NCBI GenBank assembly: GCA_002966495.1
Contig: CP016490.1
Coordinates: 1,488,001-1,552,000 of the forward strand
Source: Halomonas sp. GFAJ-1
Lineage (GTDB): Bacteria; Pseudomonadota; Gammaproteobacteria; Pseudomonadales; Halomonadaceae
DNA length: 64,000 nucleotides
Direction: 5' to 3'
Numbering within the stretch: position 1 is the first letter of the stretch; every line of letters begins with the position of its first letter. Below the pieces are notes generated by a model, which made no database searches, was not told where the DNA came from, and was given only the letters and a program-made list of their open reading frames with translations. Shown here piece after piece: positions 50,508 through 59,480 of the stretch. Made by a program: the position numbers and the translations under genes.

Positions 50508-51992
50508 ATGAACGCACTGCACTTCTCTACAATTCGTCGCACTAAAATTGTCGCAACCCTTGGCCCAGCAAGCGACCGTGAAGGAGTGCTGGAGGCCATG
50601 CTCGCGGCGGGTGTGGATGTGGTGCGTTTGAATTTCTCCCATGGCACCGCCGACGATCATCGCCGCCGTTTGGTGAGAGTGCGAGAAATTGCCGCCCAAC
50701 TTGGCCGTAGCGTAGCCGCATTAGGTGACCTTCAAGGCCCTAAAATTCGTATCGCACGCTTTCGGGATGGTGCGGTAGTGCTAAAAGAAGGCGAGCCGTT
50801 TGTTCTGGATATGTCGTTGGATAGTGATGCTGGAGATATCCACCAAGTGGGCTGTGACTATAAAACACTTTCGCAAGATGTTACTGCCGGTGACCGCCTC
50901 CTGTTAGATGACGGGCGTGTGGTGCTTGACGTGACCCACGTTGAAGGTCAGCAGGTGCATACCCGCGTGGTGGTAGGTGGCAAGCTCTCCAACCATAAAG
51001 GCATCAATAAGCAGGGTGGCGGGCTGTCTGCGCCGGCATTAACCGAAAAAGATAAAATCGATCTAAAAACCGCCGTTGAAATTGGCGTCGATTACTTGGC
51101 TATCTCGTTCCCGCGCCACGCTGAAGACATGCACGAAGCGCGCCGCCTGCTGGGCGAAGAAGGCAAAGAGATTGGCTTAGTGGCTAAAGTAGAGCGCGCC
51201 GAGGCCGTAGCAGACGACGCTACCCTGGATGGCATTATTGAAGCCTCTGAGGCAGTAATGGTGGCGAGGGGTGATCTAGGCGTTGAAATTGGCGATGCCA
51301 AACTGGTCGGCGTACAAAAGCGCATGATCAAGCGTGCGCGGTCGCTGAACCGCGCGGTCATTACCGCCACGCAAATGATGGAAAGCATGATCTCAGCGCC
51401 GCTGCCCACCCGCGCCGAAGTGTTTGACGTGGCCAACGCGGTGCTGGACGGCAGCGATGCAGTCATGCTGTCAGCGGAAACGGCCGCCGGTGACTATCCG
51501 CTGGAAACCGTAGAAGCCATGTCGCGGGTATGTTTAGGTGCTGAGCGTGAAAAAACTGCTCAAGAATCGGGCCACCGTATGCATGAGGGCTTTTCTCGGC
51601 CTGATGAAACCATCGCGCTCTCTGCAATGTACGCGGCGAACCATATGGAAGGCATCACAGCCATTGCGTGTATGACCTCGTCTGGCTATACGCCGCTAAT
51701 TGCTTCCCGCATCCGCTCGGGTCTGCCCATTGTTGGCTTGGCACATAACCCTATCGCCCAGCGGCGTATGGCGCTCTACCGGGGCGTGGTATCACTTCCC
51801 TTTGATACATCTGAAATGAGGGCCACGGAACTCAACGACCAGGCGCTTACCCTGTTAGTGAAACAAGGGGTGGCAAAGTCCGGTGACTACGTGATTCTTA
51901 CCCGTGGCGACCACATGAATGCCCATGGGGGAACCAATACCATGAAGGTAATGGCCATCACTGAGTTCCACGTTGCGCAAGCGCAGGCGTAA
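50508..51992 (+). CDS. pyk: Pyruvate kinase
   Basis: Pyruvate kinase converts phosphoenolpyruvate and ADP to pyruvate and ATP. The 494-residue protein has RRTKIVATLGPAS at the N-terminus, VVRLNFSHGTADDH, GDLQGPKIRIARF, VARGDLGVEIG, ITATQMMESMISAPLPTRAEV with the catalytic Lys/Thr/Glu region, and SDAVMLSAETAAGDYPLE. The C-terminal domain (MTSSGYTPLIASRIRSGLP) is complete. The ATG at 50508 follows TGGAA. It resembles PykA-type enzymes. modA begins 5 bp after its stop. Confidence 0.96.
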   Translation: MNALHFSTIRRTKIVATLGPASDREGVLEAMLAAGVDVVRLNFSHGTADDHRRRLVRVREIAAQLGRSVAALGDLQGPKIRIARFRDGAVVLKEGEPFVLDMSLDSDAGDIHQVGCDYKTLSQDVTAGDRLLLDDGRVVLDVTHVEGQQVHTRVVVGGKLSNHKGINKQGGGLSAPALTEKDKIDLKTAVEIGVDYLAISFPRHAEDMHEARRLLGEEGKEIGLVAKVERAEAVADDATLDGIIEASEAVMVARGDLGVEIGDAKLVGVQKRMIKRARSLNRAVITATQMMESMISAPLPTRAEVFDVANAVLDGSDAVMLSAETAAGDYPLETVEAMSRVCLGAEREKTAQESGHRMHEGFSRPDETIALSAMYAANHMEGITAIACMTSSGYTPLIASRIRSGLPIVGLAHNPIAQRRMALYRGVVSLPFDTSEMRATELNDQALTLLVKQGVAKSGDYVILTRGDHMNAHGGTNTMKVMAITEFHVAQAQA

Positions 51993-51996
51993 TCTT

Positions 51997-52770
51997 ATGC
52001 GCACGCTCCTGCTGGCGTTTTTTATGCTCTTTAGCACACCGGCATTGGCCGGTGCGCAGCCGCCGATAATCGCAGCGGCATCTGATCTACAGTTTGCGCT
52101 CACCGAAGCAGCGGAGCGGTTTAAGGCGCAGACCGGGGCAGGCGTAAGGCTCAACTTTGGCTCCTCGGGTAACTTTCGTCGTCAAATCGCCCAAGGGGCT
52201 CCCTTTGAGCTCTATCTTTCTGCTGATGAAGCCTATGTCTTTGCGCTTCATCAGGAAGGACATACCCTGGATGAGGGCACTATTTACGCCATTGGCCGGC
52301 TAGCATGGCTACAGCGTTCACAGCGTGGAGATTTGCCTGATGAAGCTGCCCCGTTAGCAGGCGTCGAGCAAGCCATAGCCGCCAGTGCTAACGGCACGCG
52401 CGAGCGCATCGCTTTGGCAAATCCTGAGCATGCGCCTTACGGCGTTGCCGCCCAGCAGGCGCTGAGCTATGCCTCGTTATGGGAGCCGGTCGCGCCGCTT
52501 CGGGTGCTAGGAGAGAATGTCTCCCAAGCGGCTCAGTTTGCGCTGGCAGATGATGCCCGCGGTGGCTTGGTGGCTTATTCGCTGGCGTTAGCCCCAGCCC
52601 TTGCCCAGCGCAGTGAGTACGTACTGATCCCTGAGGAGTGGCATGCACCGCTGCGCCAGCGCATGGTACTCACCCGCCAAGCGGGTGACGTGGCGAAAGC
52701 CTTTTATGCCTGGCTTCAGGAAGACGAAGCGCTGGCGATTCTCAAGCAGTATGGCTTTAGTACCGAGTAA
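51997..52770 (+). CDS. modA: Molybdate ABC transporter substrate-binding protein
   Basis: ModA binds molybdate or tungstate in the periplasm. The 257-residue protein has a signal peptide (MRTLLLAFFMLFSTPALAGA). The ModA pattern follows: IIAAASDLQFALTEAAERF, RLNFGSSGNFRRQIAQGAPFELYLSADEAYV in parts, ALANPEHAPYGVAAQQAL, and LGENVSQAAQFALADDARGGLVAYS, with the anion-contact Ser and Ala/Val/Tyr regions. The ATG at 51997 lies 5 bp after pyk. It overlaps modB by 1 bp. Confidence 0.93.
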   Translation: MRTLLLAFFMLFSTPALAGAQPPIIAAASDLQFALTEAAERFKAQTGAGVRLNFGSSGNFRRQIAQGAPFELYLSADEAYVFALHQEGHTLDEGTIYAIGRLAWLQRSQRGDLPDEAAPLAGVEQAIAASANGTRERIALANPEHAPYGVAAQQALSYASLWEPVAPLRVLGENVSQAAQFALADDARGGLVAYSLALAPALAQRSEYVLIPEEWHAPLRQRMVLTRQAGDVAKAFYAWLQEDEALAILKQYGFSTE

Positions 52771-53438
52771 TGGATTGGTCGGCACTGTCTGTTTCACTCC
52801 GTTTGGCCGCCTTAACGTGCCTGTTTTTACTTCCCGTCGGAATATGGGCAGGTCGCGCCCTGGCAACGGCTAGGTTTCGTGGCAAAGGGCTATGCGAAGC
52901 CCTTATTGCGCTGCCGCTGGTGCTGCCACCCACGGTGCTGGGGTTCTATTTACTGCAGCAGTTTGGCCGTGACGCGCCATTAGGCAGCGTATGGGCAACG
53001 CTTACCGGGGGCGGATTAAACTTCACCTTTAGCGGCATCTTGCTAGCGTCGCTCATTGCTAATCTTCCCTTCGCCATTCAGCCTATTCAACGAGCCTTTG
53101 AACACGTGCCCGCTAATCTGCGCGAAGCTGCTTGGTGTAGCGGCCTTAGCCCATGGCAAACCCTCTGGCGTATTGAGCTGCCGCTAGTGTGGCCAGGTAT
53201 TCTCTCCGCCGCTGCCTTAACCTTTGCCCACACGCTGGGTGAGTTCGGCGTCATTTTGATGGTCGGGGGCGCCATTGATGGTGAAACCCGCACCTTAGCC
53301 ATTGCTATCTACGACCGTGTGCAGGCATTTGACGAGCAGGGCGCGGCGCGTATGTCGGCGCTGTTATTGTTCGTGTCCCTCACCACCTTGGGCTTGGTGT
53401 ATGGCCTTGCAGGCAAGCGTAGGTGGGCGCGTGGCTAA
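52770..53438 (+). CDS. modB: Molybdate ABC transporter permease ModB
   Basis: This 222-residue inner-membrane permease has five helices and the ABC permease EAA loop NLREAAWCSGLSPWQTLWRIELP. The family segments LPLVLPPTVLGFYLL and ALTFAHTLGEFGVILMVGGAIDGETRTLAIAIYD are characteristic of ModB. Its stop lies within the modC start region (8-bp overlap), so translation is coupled. Confidence 0.95.
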   Translation: MDWSALSVSLRLAALTCLFLLPVGIWAGRALATARFRGKGLCEALIALPLVLPPTVLGFYLLQQFGRDAPLGSVWATLTGGGLNFTFSGILLASLIANLPFAIQPIQRAFEHVPANLREAAWCSGLSPWQTLWRIELPLVWPGILSAAALTFAHTLGEFGVILMVGGAIDGETRTLAIAIYDRVQAFDEQGAARMSALLLFVSLTTLGLVYGLAGKRRWARG

Positions 53439-54573
53439 ACTAACGGTAACTGCCCAACAAAGCGGCCCAATACCGCTCAATGCGACGTTTAGCTGCGGAC
53501 CCGGGGAGCTGCTGGCGCTGGTAGGGCCCTCTGGCAGCGGTAAAACCACGCTGCTGCGCACCATTGCTGGGCTTTATCAGCCTAAACAAGGTCAGGTGAC
53601 TTGCGCCGGGCGTACATGGTTTTCAACATCTGAGCGGGTAGGCGGCAAGCGGATTTCGCTGCCTCCCCAGCAGCGTCAGATCGGCATGGTATTTCAAGAT
53701 TACGCGCTGTTCCCTCATTTAAGTGCGCTGGATAATGTTCAACTCGCCCTTGGCCACCTGCCCCAGCCCCGGCGCTATGCTCATGCAACACAGTGGTTGA
53801 GCAAGGTGCGTTTAGAGGGGTTGGAGGCACGCTTTCCCAATGAACTTTCCGGCGGCCAGCGTCAGCGAGTGGCGCTGGCCCGGGCGCTTGCCCGGGAGCC
53901 GCAGGCATTGCTGCTGGATGAGCCTTTTTCGGCCGTAGATCAGGTCACGCGGCGCCGCCTGCAGCGGGAGCTGGCGCTGCTGCGCCAGCAAATACCCATT
54001 CCCATTGTGCTGGTGACGCACGATTTAGAAGAAGCCGCGGCGCTAGCAGACCAAATCTGCGTGCTGCACAACGGCACAAGCTTACAGCAGGGCGAGCCTG
54101 AAACGCTTTTCCGACGGCCAGCCTCCCCGCTAGTGGCGCGTTTGCTTGATCGTCATAATATCTTTGAGGGAGAGGTCGTGGACTGGCATGGTCAGCGCCG
54201 TCTCAAGTGGGGAGAATGGCTGCTGGAAGTAGGCGAAGAGCTCCAGTCGCTTGCCGTGGGCAGGCGTGTTGCCTGGTACCTGCCGCCATCGGATATCGTG
54301 CTGCACCGGCGGGGACGGCCATCCCATGGAGAGCGTGAAAATCCCGTTGCGGCTACGGTGTGTGAAATGGTGGTGCTTGGCGGTATAACGTCGATAGCGT
54401 TAAGAGTTTCAAACGGCGATATGCTACGTTTCGACATCGCGACGCATGCAGCCAGGCGTAACCAGCTAACCCTGGAAGAGCACGTGCATGTGTCACTCCT
54501 GGCGGAAGGGATACACCTTATGCCGGAACATCGTCCACACGTGGCGCCGCACAACAAAAGGAACCTGTTATGA
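53431..54573 (+). CDS. modC: Molybdate ABC transporter ATP-binding protein ModC
   Basis: ModC powers molybdate import. The 380-residue protein has Walker A GPSGSGKTTLL, Q-loop FQDYALFPHLS, signature LSGGQRQRVALARAL, Walker B ALLLDEPFSAVD and the switch VTHDLEEA. A C-terminal TOBE-like region follows (near 250-365). The GTG at 53431, overlapping the modB stop, is chosen because the open frame upstream is only modB read in another frame. It overlaps the DUF192 gene by 4 bp. No modE is adjacent. Confidence 0.93.
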   Translation: MAKLTVTAQQSGPIPLNATFSCGPGELLALVGPSGSGKTTLLRTIAGLYQPKQGQVTCAGRTWFSTSERVGGKRISLPPQQRQIGMVFQDYALFPHLSALDNVQLALGHLPQPRRYAHATQWLSKVRLEGLEARFPNELSGGQRQRVALARALAREPQALLLDEPFSAVDQVTRRRLQRELALLRQQIPIPIVLVTHDLEEAAALADQICVLHNGTSLQQGEPETLFRRPASPLVARLLDRHNIFEGEVVDWHGQRRLKWGEWLLEVGEELQSLAVGRRVAWYLPPSDIVLHRRGRPSHGERENPVAATVCEMVVLGGITSIALRVSNGDMLRFDIATHAARRNQLTLEEHVHVSLLAEGIHLMPEHRPHVAPHNKRNLL

Positions 54574-55091
54574 CCCTAACTCGTCGCCAGTTGCTAAAAA
54601 CGTCACTCGGCGTTTCTCTGGCCGCCAGCCTGCCGCTACCGCTGCTTTCCGCGTGGGCGGCAGAAAACAGCCAAGCCACCACCTTGCCGCTCGCTATTCA
54701 TAGCCGGGAAGGCCCTCACCGCTTGGATGTGGAAGTGGCGGAAACCACCGCCCAGCGCCAGCGTGGCCTAATGGGGCGTGAACATTTGCCGGAAACCCGG
54801 GGTATGCTATTTCGCTTCGAGAGCGAACAGCCGGCGGGCAACGCATTCTGGATGTACCGCACGCTGATTCCGCTGGATATTGCTTATATAGACGGTGAAG
54901 GGCGCATTGTGGCGATTAACACCATGCAGCCCTGTGAGTCTGAGGCGCCGCGTGAGTGCCCCACCTACCCAGCAGGGACAGCCTATTACTCTGCCCTTGA
55001 GGTAAATGCAGGCTACTTTGCCGAGCGCGGCATTCAAGTTGGCGACTGTGTGTCCGTTCCTGCCCTGGCAGGGTTCTGTCGTCCTGAGTAG
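54570..55091 (+). CDS. DUF192 domain protein with twin-arginine-type signal
   Basis: The 173-residue protein begins TRRQLLKTSLGVSLAASLPLP, a twin-arginine-like export signal ending near SAWA. The DUF192 domain follows: DVEVAETTAQRQRGLMGRE, GMLFRFESEQPAGNAFWM, IPLDIAYIDGEGRIVAINTM and EVNAGYFAERGIQVGD. The family's function is unknown. It overlaps modC by 4 bp (ATGA), so it belongs to the pyk-mod run. A Tat signal beside molybdenum genes is notable, but the protein has no molybdopterin domain. Confidence 0.87.
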   Translation: MTLTRRQLLKTSLGVSLAASLPLPLLSAWAAENSQATTLPLAIHSREGPHRLDVEVAETTAQRQRGLMGREHLPETRGMLFRFESEQPAGNAFWMYRTLIPLDIAYIDGEGRIVAINTMQPCESEAPRECPTYPAGTAYYSALEVNAGYFAERGIQVGDCVSVPALAGFCRPE

Positions 55092-55108
55092 TTAAGTGGC
55101 GCTGGTGA

Positions 55109-55975
55109 TTATGCCACCTTGGCCGGGTGGCGCTTACCGATGTTCAACACGATGAGCGCGATGCCGGCAACCACTAAACCGCCGCCAGCAAGTTTGTGAA
55201 ACCCTAAGCTATCGCCCATGAGTAGCGAACCCAGGCCAACTGCGAGTACGGGGATAAGCAGTGTCATCGGCACCACGCGATTAACCGGATGACGCCGCAG
55301 CAGCCCATACCAAATCCCGTAGGCCACAATAGACGACATCACGGCGGTGTAAATCATTGCTCCCCAGCCTAACCAACTTGCCTGCTGCATCGCCTGCCAC
55401 TGGTTGCTTTCAAATAGCCACGACCCTAGTGCTACCTGGGGTATTGCAAACAGCGCCACCCAGCCTGCCAATGCAAGCGGTGCGATGGGTGGCCCGCGTT
55501 TGATCAACAGTTGCGATACCGCCCAGCCAAAAGCACTTAACAGTAGAATGGCCAAGGGGAGGGGCGTGGGTAACGTGGGTCCACCCGCTAACACGACGAT
55601 CCCCGAAAACGAGAGCAGCAGCCCCGCGATACGTTTTGGGCCCAGCTTCTCTTTAAGAAATACCACGGCTAACAGCGTGGCAAAGGGAGTGCCCATCTGT
55701 ACCAGCAGCGCCCCGGTGCCCGCTTCTGCCTGCCCCAGGCCAATAAACAAAAGCGCAAAGTGAAACGTGCCAAACGTCACCGAAAGGAGCAGTAAAAAAG
55801 GCAGCTGAACTCGGGCAACGGGGTAGAAGGGCACCAGCAGCGCAGCGACCAACATAAAGCGCAATGTGGTCATTAATAGTGGCGGAAGTTCTGCCACCCC
55901 CACCTTAATGACAATAATATTCAGCGCCCAAATAGCGATAACCAACAGGCTGAGCAACAGGTCGCGTAGTGGCAC
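55109..55975 (-). CDS. EamA (DMT) family transporter
   Basis: The 288-residue membrane protein has ten helices made from two EamA repeats. The first begins LLSLLVIAIWALNIIVIKVGVAELPPLLM. The second begins ILLLSAFGWAVSQLLIKR near residue 142. ALLVQMGTPFATLLAVVFLKEKLGPKRIAG is the usual end of the first repeat. Substrates of this family vary (amino acids, metabolites) and cannot be read here. It is convergent with the DUF192 gene and divergent from dctP. Confidence 0.87.
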   Translation of the reverse strand: MPLRDLLLSLLVIAIWALNIIVIKVGVAELPPLLMTTLRFMLVAALLVPFYPVARVQLPFLLLLSVTFGTFHFALLFIGLGQAEAGTGALLVQMGTPFATLLAVVFLKEKLGPKRIAGLLLSFSGIVVLAGGPTLPTPLPLAILLLSAFGWAVSQLLIKRGPPIAPLALAGWVALFAIPQVALGSWLFESNQWQAMQQASWLGWGAMIYTAVMSSIVAYGIWYGLLRRHPVNRVVPMTLLIPVLAVGLGSLLMGDSLGFHKLAGGGLVVAGIALIVLNIGKRHPAKVA

Positions 55976-56216
55976 GTTAATGTCCCTGCCGTTATAAAAA
56001 GTGAGTTGCGTAGCTTAGCAGCAAGCGTTCGATACCGTAACGCTCGGCGTCCTTTGCACCAAAAGTTGATGGTTAAAAGGCGCATCAAGCGCTTTCTTTC
56101 ACCACGTGAGTGCCTACAATGGAGCGCTCCTGGGTTAGCGGGCGATGCCTGTTAACGTAAGCTGAGCAGGATAAAAAATAGCAAGGCCCCATAAAAATCA
56201 AAAAAGGATCAATACA

Positions 56217-57227
56217 ATGACGCTGACACGTTCTATGGCTCGCTTCACCGCTGGCTTGGCCGGTGTGGCACTGCTTTCTGCTTCACTTTCTGTCCACGCT
56301 CGTGAACTCTCGGTTTCCACGGTTTTGTCTGACGCCTTTCCTTGGGGGCAGGCCGCTGAAAAGTGGGCCGAGCTGGTTGAGGAGCGTAGCGGTGGTGACC
56401 TAACCCTACGGGTCTACCCGAACTCTCAGCTGGTATCGGGGGATCAAACCCGCGAGTTTTCCGCCATGCGCTCGGGGTTGATTGATGCGGCGGTGGGGTC
56501 AACCATCAACTGGTCCCCCCAGGTGCCTGAACTCAACCTGTTCTCTTTACCGTTCTTTATCCCCGATGAGACCGCCGTCGATGCAGTTACTGGCGGTGAG
56601 GCGGGGGAGATGGTCTTTGAAGCGATTGAGTCTCGCGGTGTGATGCCGCTTGCATGGGGCGAAAATGGTTTCCGCCAGGTTTCTAACTCCCGTGGGCCGA
56701 TTAGCCAGCCAGAAGATCTAAACGGCTTGAAAATTCGTGTTGTCGGCTCGCCACTGTTCCAAGATACGTTCTCAGCACTGGGTGCAGACCCCACGCAAAT
56801 GAGTTGGACGGATGCCCAGCCCGCGCTGACCACGGGCGCGGTTGATGGCCAGGAAAACCCGCTTTCCGTGTTTGACGTGGCGCGTATTGACCAAGTAGGC
56901 CAGGAGCACTTAACGCTCTGGAACTACATGAATGACCCGCTGATTTTTGCCGTCAACCAGCAGGTATGGCGTTCACTGAGCGAAGAGCATCAGACGTTAC
57001 TGCGTGAAACCGCTGAAGAAGCGGGCGCATGGGAAATCGCCATGACCCGTGAGGAGGAGAGTGAGCGCTTGGCGGCTATTCAGGAGCGCGGCGTCACGGT
57101 AACGGAGCTAACCGACGAGCAGTATCAAGCCTTTGTGGATGCGACCCAGTCCGTTTATGAAAAATGGGCGCCGCGCATCGGCGAAGAGCTGGTAGAGGCC
57201 GCTCAATCGGCCATCGACGCACGTTAA
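56217..57227 (+). CDS. dctP: TRAP transporter substrate-binding protein, DctP family
   Basis: This 336-residue periplasmic binding protein has a signal peptide (FTAGLAGVALLSASLSVHA). The DctP pattern follows: FPWGQAAEKWAELVEERSGGDLTLRVYPNSQL, GLIDAAVGSTINWSPQVPELNLFSLPFF in parts, WGENGFRQVSNSRGPI, KIRVVGSPLFQDTFSALGADPTQMSW, with the carboxylate-binding Arg in LKIRV. TAL GAVDGQENPL completes the pocket. It starts a DctPQM operon. A strong stem-loop separates it from dctQ. The exact organic acid is unknown. Confidence 0.92.
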   Translation: MTLTRSMARFTAGLAGVALLSASLSVHARELSVSTVLSDAFPWGQAAEKWAELVEERSGGDLTLRVYPNSQLVSGDQTREFSAMRSGLIDAAVGSTINWSPQVPELNLFSLPFFIPDETAVDAVTGGEAGEMVFEAIESRGVMPLAWGENGFRQVSNSRGPISQPEDLNGLKIRVVGSPLFQDTFSALGADPTQMSWTDAQPALTTGAVDGQENPLSVFDVARIDQVGQEHLTLWNYMNDPLIFAVNQQVWRSLSEEHQTLLRETAEEAGAWEIAMTREEESERLAAIQERGVTVTELTDEQYQAFVDATQSVYEKWAPRIGEELVEAAQSAIDAR

Positions 57228-57242
57228 GCATTTTGGTGTTTC

Positions 57243-57279
57243 AACTACCGGCCCTTACGGTTGAGGGTCGGTAGTTTTT
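57243..57279 (+). terminator. Attenuator/terminator between dctP and dctQ
   Basis: ACTACCGGCCCT (57244-57255) pairs with AGGGTCGGTAGT (57264-57275), with one G-U pair, and is followed by TTTTG. It probably lowers permease expression relative to the binding protein. Confidence 0.8.
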
Positions 57280-57295
57280 GCTGTGAGGTTACCCC

Positions 57296-57775
57296 ATGAA
57301 AGGCTTTCCCGATGCGCGGCCCGAGCGCTGGCTTGGTGCGCTTTCTCTTATTGTTATCTCATTGATTAGCCTGGGTAATGTGGTAACTCGGTACCTAACA
57401 GGCGGCTCGTTTTCGTTTACCGAAGAGTTTTCCGTTTTCCTACTAGTCGTGCTGACGTTTGCAGGCGCATCGGTGGCGCTAAGGCGCAACCGGCATATCC
57501 GTATTGGCTTTCTAGAACGGGCGCTGCCTGGGCGGTGGCGTAGTGCCTTGATTCTGTTTCAAGCCGTGTGTGGGCTGATCGTGTTGGGGTTGATTACCTG
57601 GTATGGCGGCAAGCTAGCATGGCAAGAGTACCAGTGGGAGTCGCTTTCACCGGGGTTAGGGCTGCCCCAGTGGTGGTATCTACTTTGGCTGCCGGTATTG
57701 TCAGCTGCCATGCTATGGCGCTTGGTTCAGCAAACCCGCGACAGGCTAGAAGGGAGGCTGAACAGTGACGCCTGA
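57296..57775 (+). CDS. dctQ: TRAP transporter small permease, DctQ family
   Basis: The 159-residue membrane protein has four helices and the DctQ segment NVVTRYLTGGSFSFTEEFSVFLLVVLTFAGASVALRRNRHIRIGFLER (in parts), followed by LPQWWYLLWLPVLSAAML. The TGGSFSFTEE-type motif is typical. It overlaps dctM by 11 bp and forms the membrane part with it. Confidence 0.92.
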   Translation: MKGFPDARPERWLGALSLIVISLISLGNVVTRYLTGGSFSFTEEFSVFLLVVLTFAGASVALRRNRHIRIGFLERALPGRWRSALILFQAVCGLIVLGLITWYGGKLAWQEYQWESLSPGLGLPQWWYLLWLPVLSAAMLWRLVQQTRDRLEGRLNSDA

Positions 57776-59069
57776 TATCTGGATGATACTTGCCTTCGCA
57801 GGGCTGCTCATTGCCGGTGTGCCGGTGGCCTTTTCGTTAGCGCTTTCTGGTGCGGTGGGCATCTTGGCGGGGCTTTCCCCCGACATGCTGGCAACGCTGG
57901 GTACCAACACGTATAACAGCATTGCGAAATATCCGCTGATTGCCATACCCCTGTTTATCCTGACCGGGCTGATTTTTGAACGCTCGGGCGTTGCGTTGCG
58001 GCTAGTGCGCTTTGCCCAGGCGTTGATTGGCCCGCGCCATGGTGGCTTGGCGCTGGTGGCGGTGCTGGTGTGTATGATTATGGGCGGCATGAGTGGCTCC
58101 GGCCCTGCGGACGCGGCGGCAGTGGCCATGGTCATGTTGCCAAGCATGACCAAAGCGGGCTACCCGAAGCCATTTTCGGCAACGCTTATCGCTGCCTCAG
58201 CATCCACGGCGATTTTAATTCCCCCGTCGGTGGCGCTGATTCTTTACTCTATTGTGGTGCCTGGGGTGGATCTTCGCGCACTGTTCGCAGCTGGCCTCTT
58301 TCCCGGTATTTTGGCGGGGATGGCGCTATTGGTGCCAGCAATGATCGTTTCCAAACGCTACGGTTGGGAGGGCGGCACGCCGGTGGAGGGGGCTGAGTTA
58401 CTCAGCGTACGCACGACGTTTAAGCAAGCGTTGCCTGCACTCTTTGCTCCGGTGCTGATTTTGGGTGGTCTCCGCTCTGGCCTATTCACGCCTACTGAAG
58501 CCGCAGTGGTGGCAGTTGCCTATGGCACGCTGGTGGGGCTTTTTCTCACCAAAGAACTTTCGCTGCGCGATTTGTGGGAGTTACTTGGGGAAGCGGCGAT
58601 TATCTCAGGTGTGGTGATGCTGATTATCTCCCTAGCGGGTATTTTTGCCTGGGCGGGGACAATGCTGGGCACCTTCCGTCATTTAGCCGAGTGGATTATC
58701 AGCCTAACCGATAATGGTGTTCTGCTATTGATACTGGTGATGCTAGCGGTACTGGTGGCCGGTATGCTGCTGGATGCTATTTCCATCTATCTGATTATGA
58801 TGCCGATCCTAATTCCTGTTATGCAGCACTTTGAATGGAATCCGGTTTGGTTCGGGATTTTATTAGCGATGAACATTGCTATCGGTCAGTTTACGCCACC
58901 CGTCGCCGTCAACCTTATGGTTACCACTGAGGTGGCAAAAATACGCTTAGAACATACTGTGGGCTGGGCGCTGCTGTTTGTGGTGGCCATGGGGTGCGCG
59001 TTGGCGTTGGTCGCTATTTTTCCTAGCATCGCGCTGTGGTTGCCGACGGTACTGGGTTACAACGTCTGA
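57765..59069 (+). CDS. dctM: TRAP transporter large permease, DctM family
   Basis: This 434-residue permease has about 12 helices. DctM motifs are visible: IPLFILTGLIFERSGVA, MIMGGMSGSGPADAAAVAMVMLP, SASTAILIPPSVALILYSIV, GLFTPTEAAVVAVAYG and GQFTPPVAVNLMVTTEVA. It uses the sodium or proton gradient to drive import of the acid held by DctP. The start is GTG at 57765, overlapping dctQ. A short CGGTATATACCG palindrome follows the stop. Confidence 0.94.
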   Translation: MTPDIWMILAFAGLLIAGVPVAFSLALSGAVGILAGLSPDMLATLGTNTYNSIAKYPLIAIPLFILTGLIFERSGVALRLVRFAQALIGPRHGGLALVAVLVCMIMGGMSGSGPADAAAVAMVMLPSMTKAGYPKPFSATLIAASASTAILIPPSVALILYSIVVPGVDLRALFAAGLFPGILAGMALLVPAMIVSKRYGWEGGTPVEGAELLSVRTTFKQALPALFAPVLILGGLRSGLFTPTEAAVVAVAYGTLVGLFLTKELSLRDLWELLGEAAIISGVVMLIISLAGIFAWAGTMLGTFRHLAEWIISLTDNGVLLLILVMLAVLVAGMLLDAISIYLIMMPILIPVMQHFEWNPVWFGILLAMNIAIGQFTPPVAVNLMVTTEVAKIRLEHTVGWALLFVVAMGCALALVAIFPSIALWLPTVLGYNV

Positions 59070-59180
59070 TGCCGGTATATACCGATATATTTGTACAAAA
59101 CGTAGCCACTGTTGACTTAAAAGTTAATGGTGGTTATTAGTATATTCCTTTTGGTTTTATAGTGCGCTGCTCGCACCTGC

Positions 59181-59240
59181 CGTAGTTACAGTGGCCATAT
59201 TCACAGTGGCCGTAGTTACATTTGTCGTAGTTACCTTGGA
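59181..59240 (+). repeat. Four-copy 15-bp tandem repeat before the DUF2798 gene
   Basis: Units are 59181-59195 CGTAGTTACAGTGGC, 59196-59210 CATATTCACAGTGGC, 59211-59225 CGTAGTTACATTTGT and 59226-59240 CGTAGTTACCTTGGA. The copies have diverged. The last one supplies the ribosome site of the gene starting at 59247. Confidence 0.8.
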
Positions 59241-59246
59241 GATCAT

Positions 59247-59480
59247 ATGCTGTTTCCCCCTCGCTTCGCCCCGATAGTGTTCGCGTTTTTAATGTCGATC
59301 TACATGGTCACACTAATGACGTTTGTAATTACCTGGGCAAATACAGGCCTGATGGATGGCTTTTTCGGGCGTTGGTGGCGCGCCTTCTATATTGCTTGGC
59401 CAGTTGCATTTTGTTTGATTCTGCTTGGCGCGCCACGGCTCCAGCGGTTGGCTGCAGTGCTTATAAAAAGACCACGTTAG
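59247..59480 (+). CDS. DUF2798 small membrane protein
   Basis: The 77-residue protein has two membrane helices, FAPIVFAFLMSIYMVTLMTF and FYIAWPVAFCLILLGAP. They are joined by WANTGLMDGFFGRWWRA, which is the DUF2798 pattern (R-F-x-F ... W ... W-x-x-A/S-W-P-x-A-F). Its function is unknown. The ribosome site TTGGAGA lies in the last unit of the tandem repeat. Its place between two TRAP systems may be accidental. Confidence 0.8.
   Translation: MLFPPRFAPIVFAFLMSIYMVTLMTFVITWANTGLMDGFFGRWWRAFYIAWPVAFCLILLGAPRLQRLAAVLIKRPR

Noticed and set aside
53302..53430. Upstream extension of modC
   Set aside because: It is modB read in another frame. The GTG at 53431 overlapping the modB stop fits ModC N-termini.
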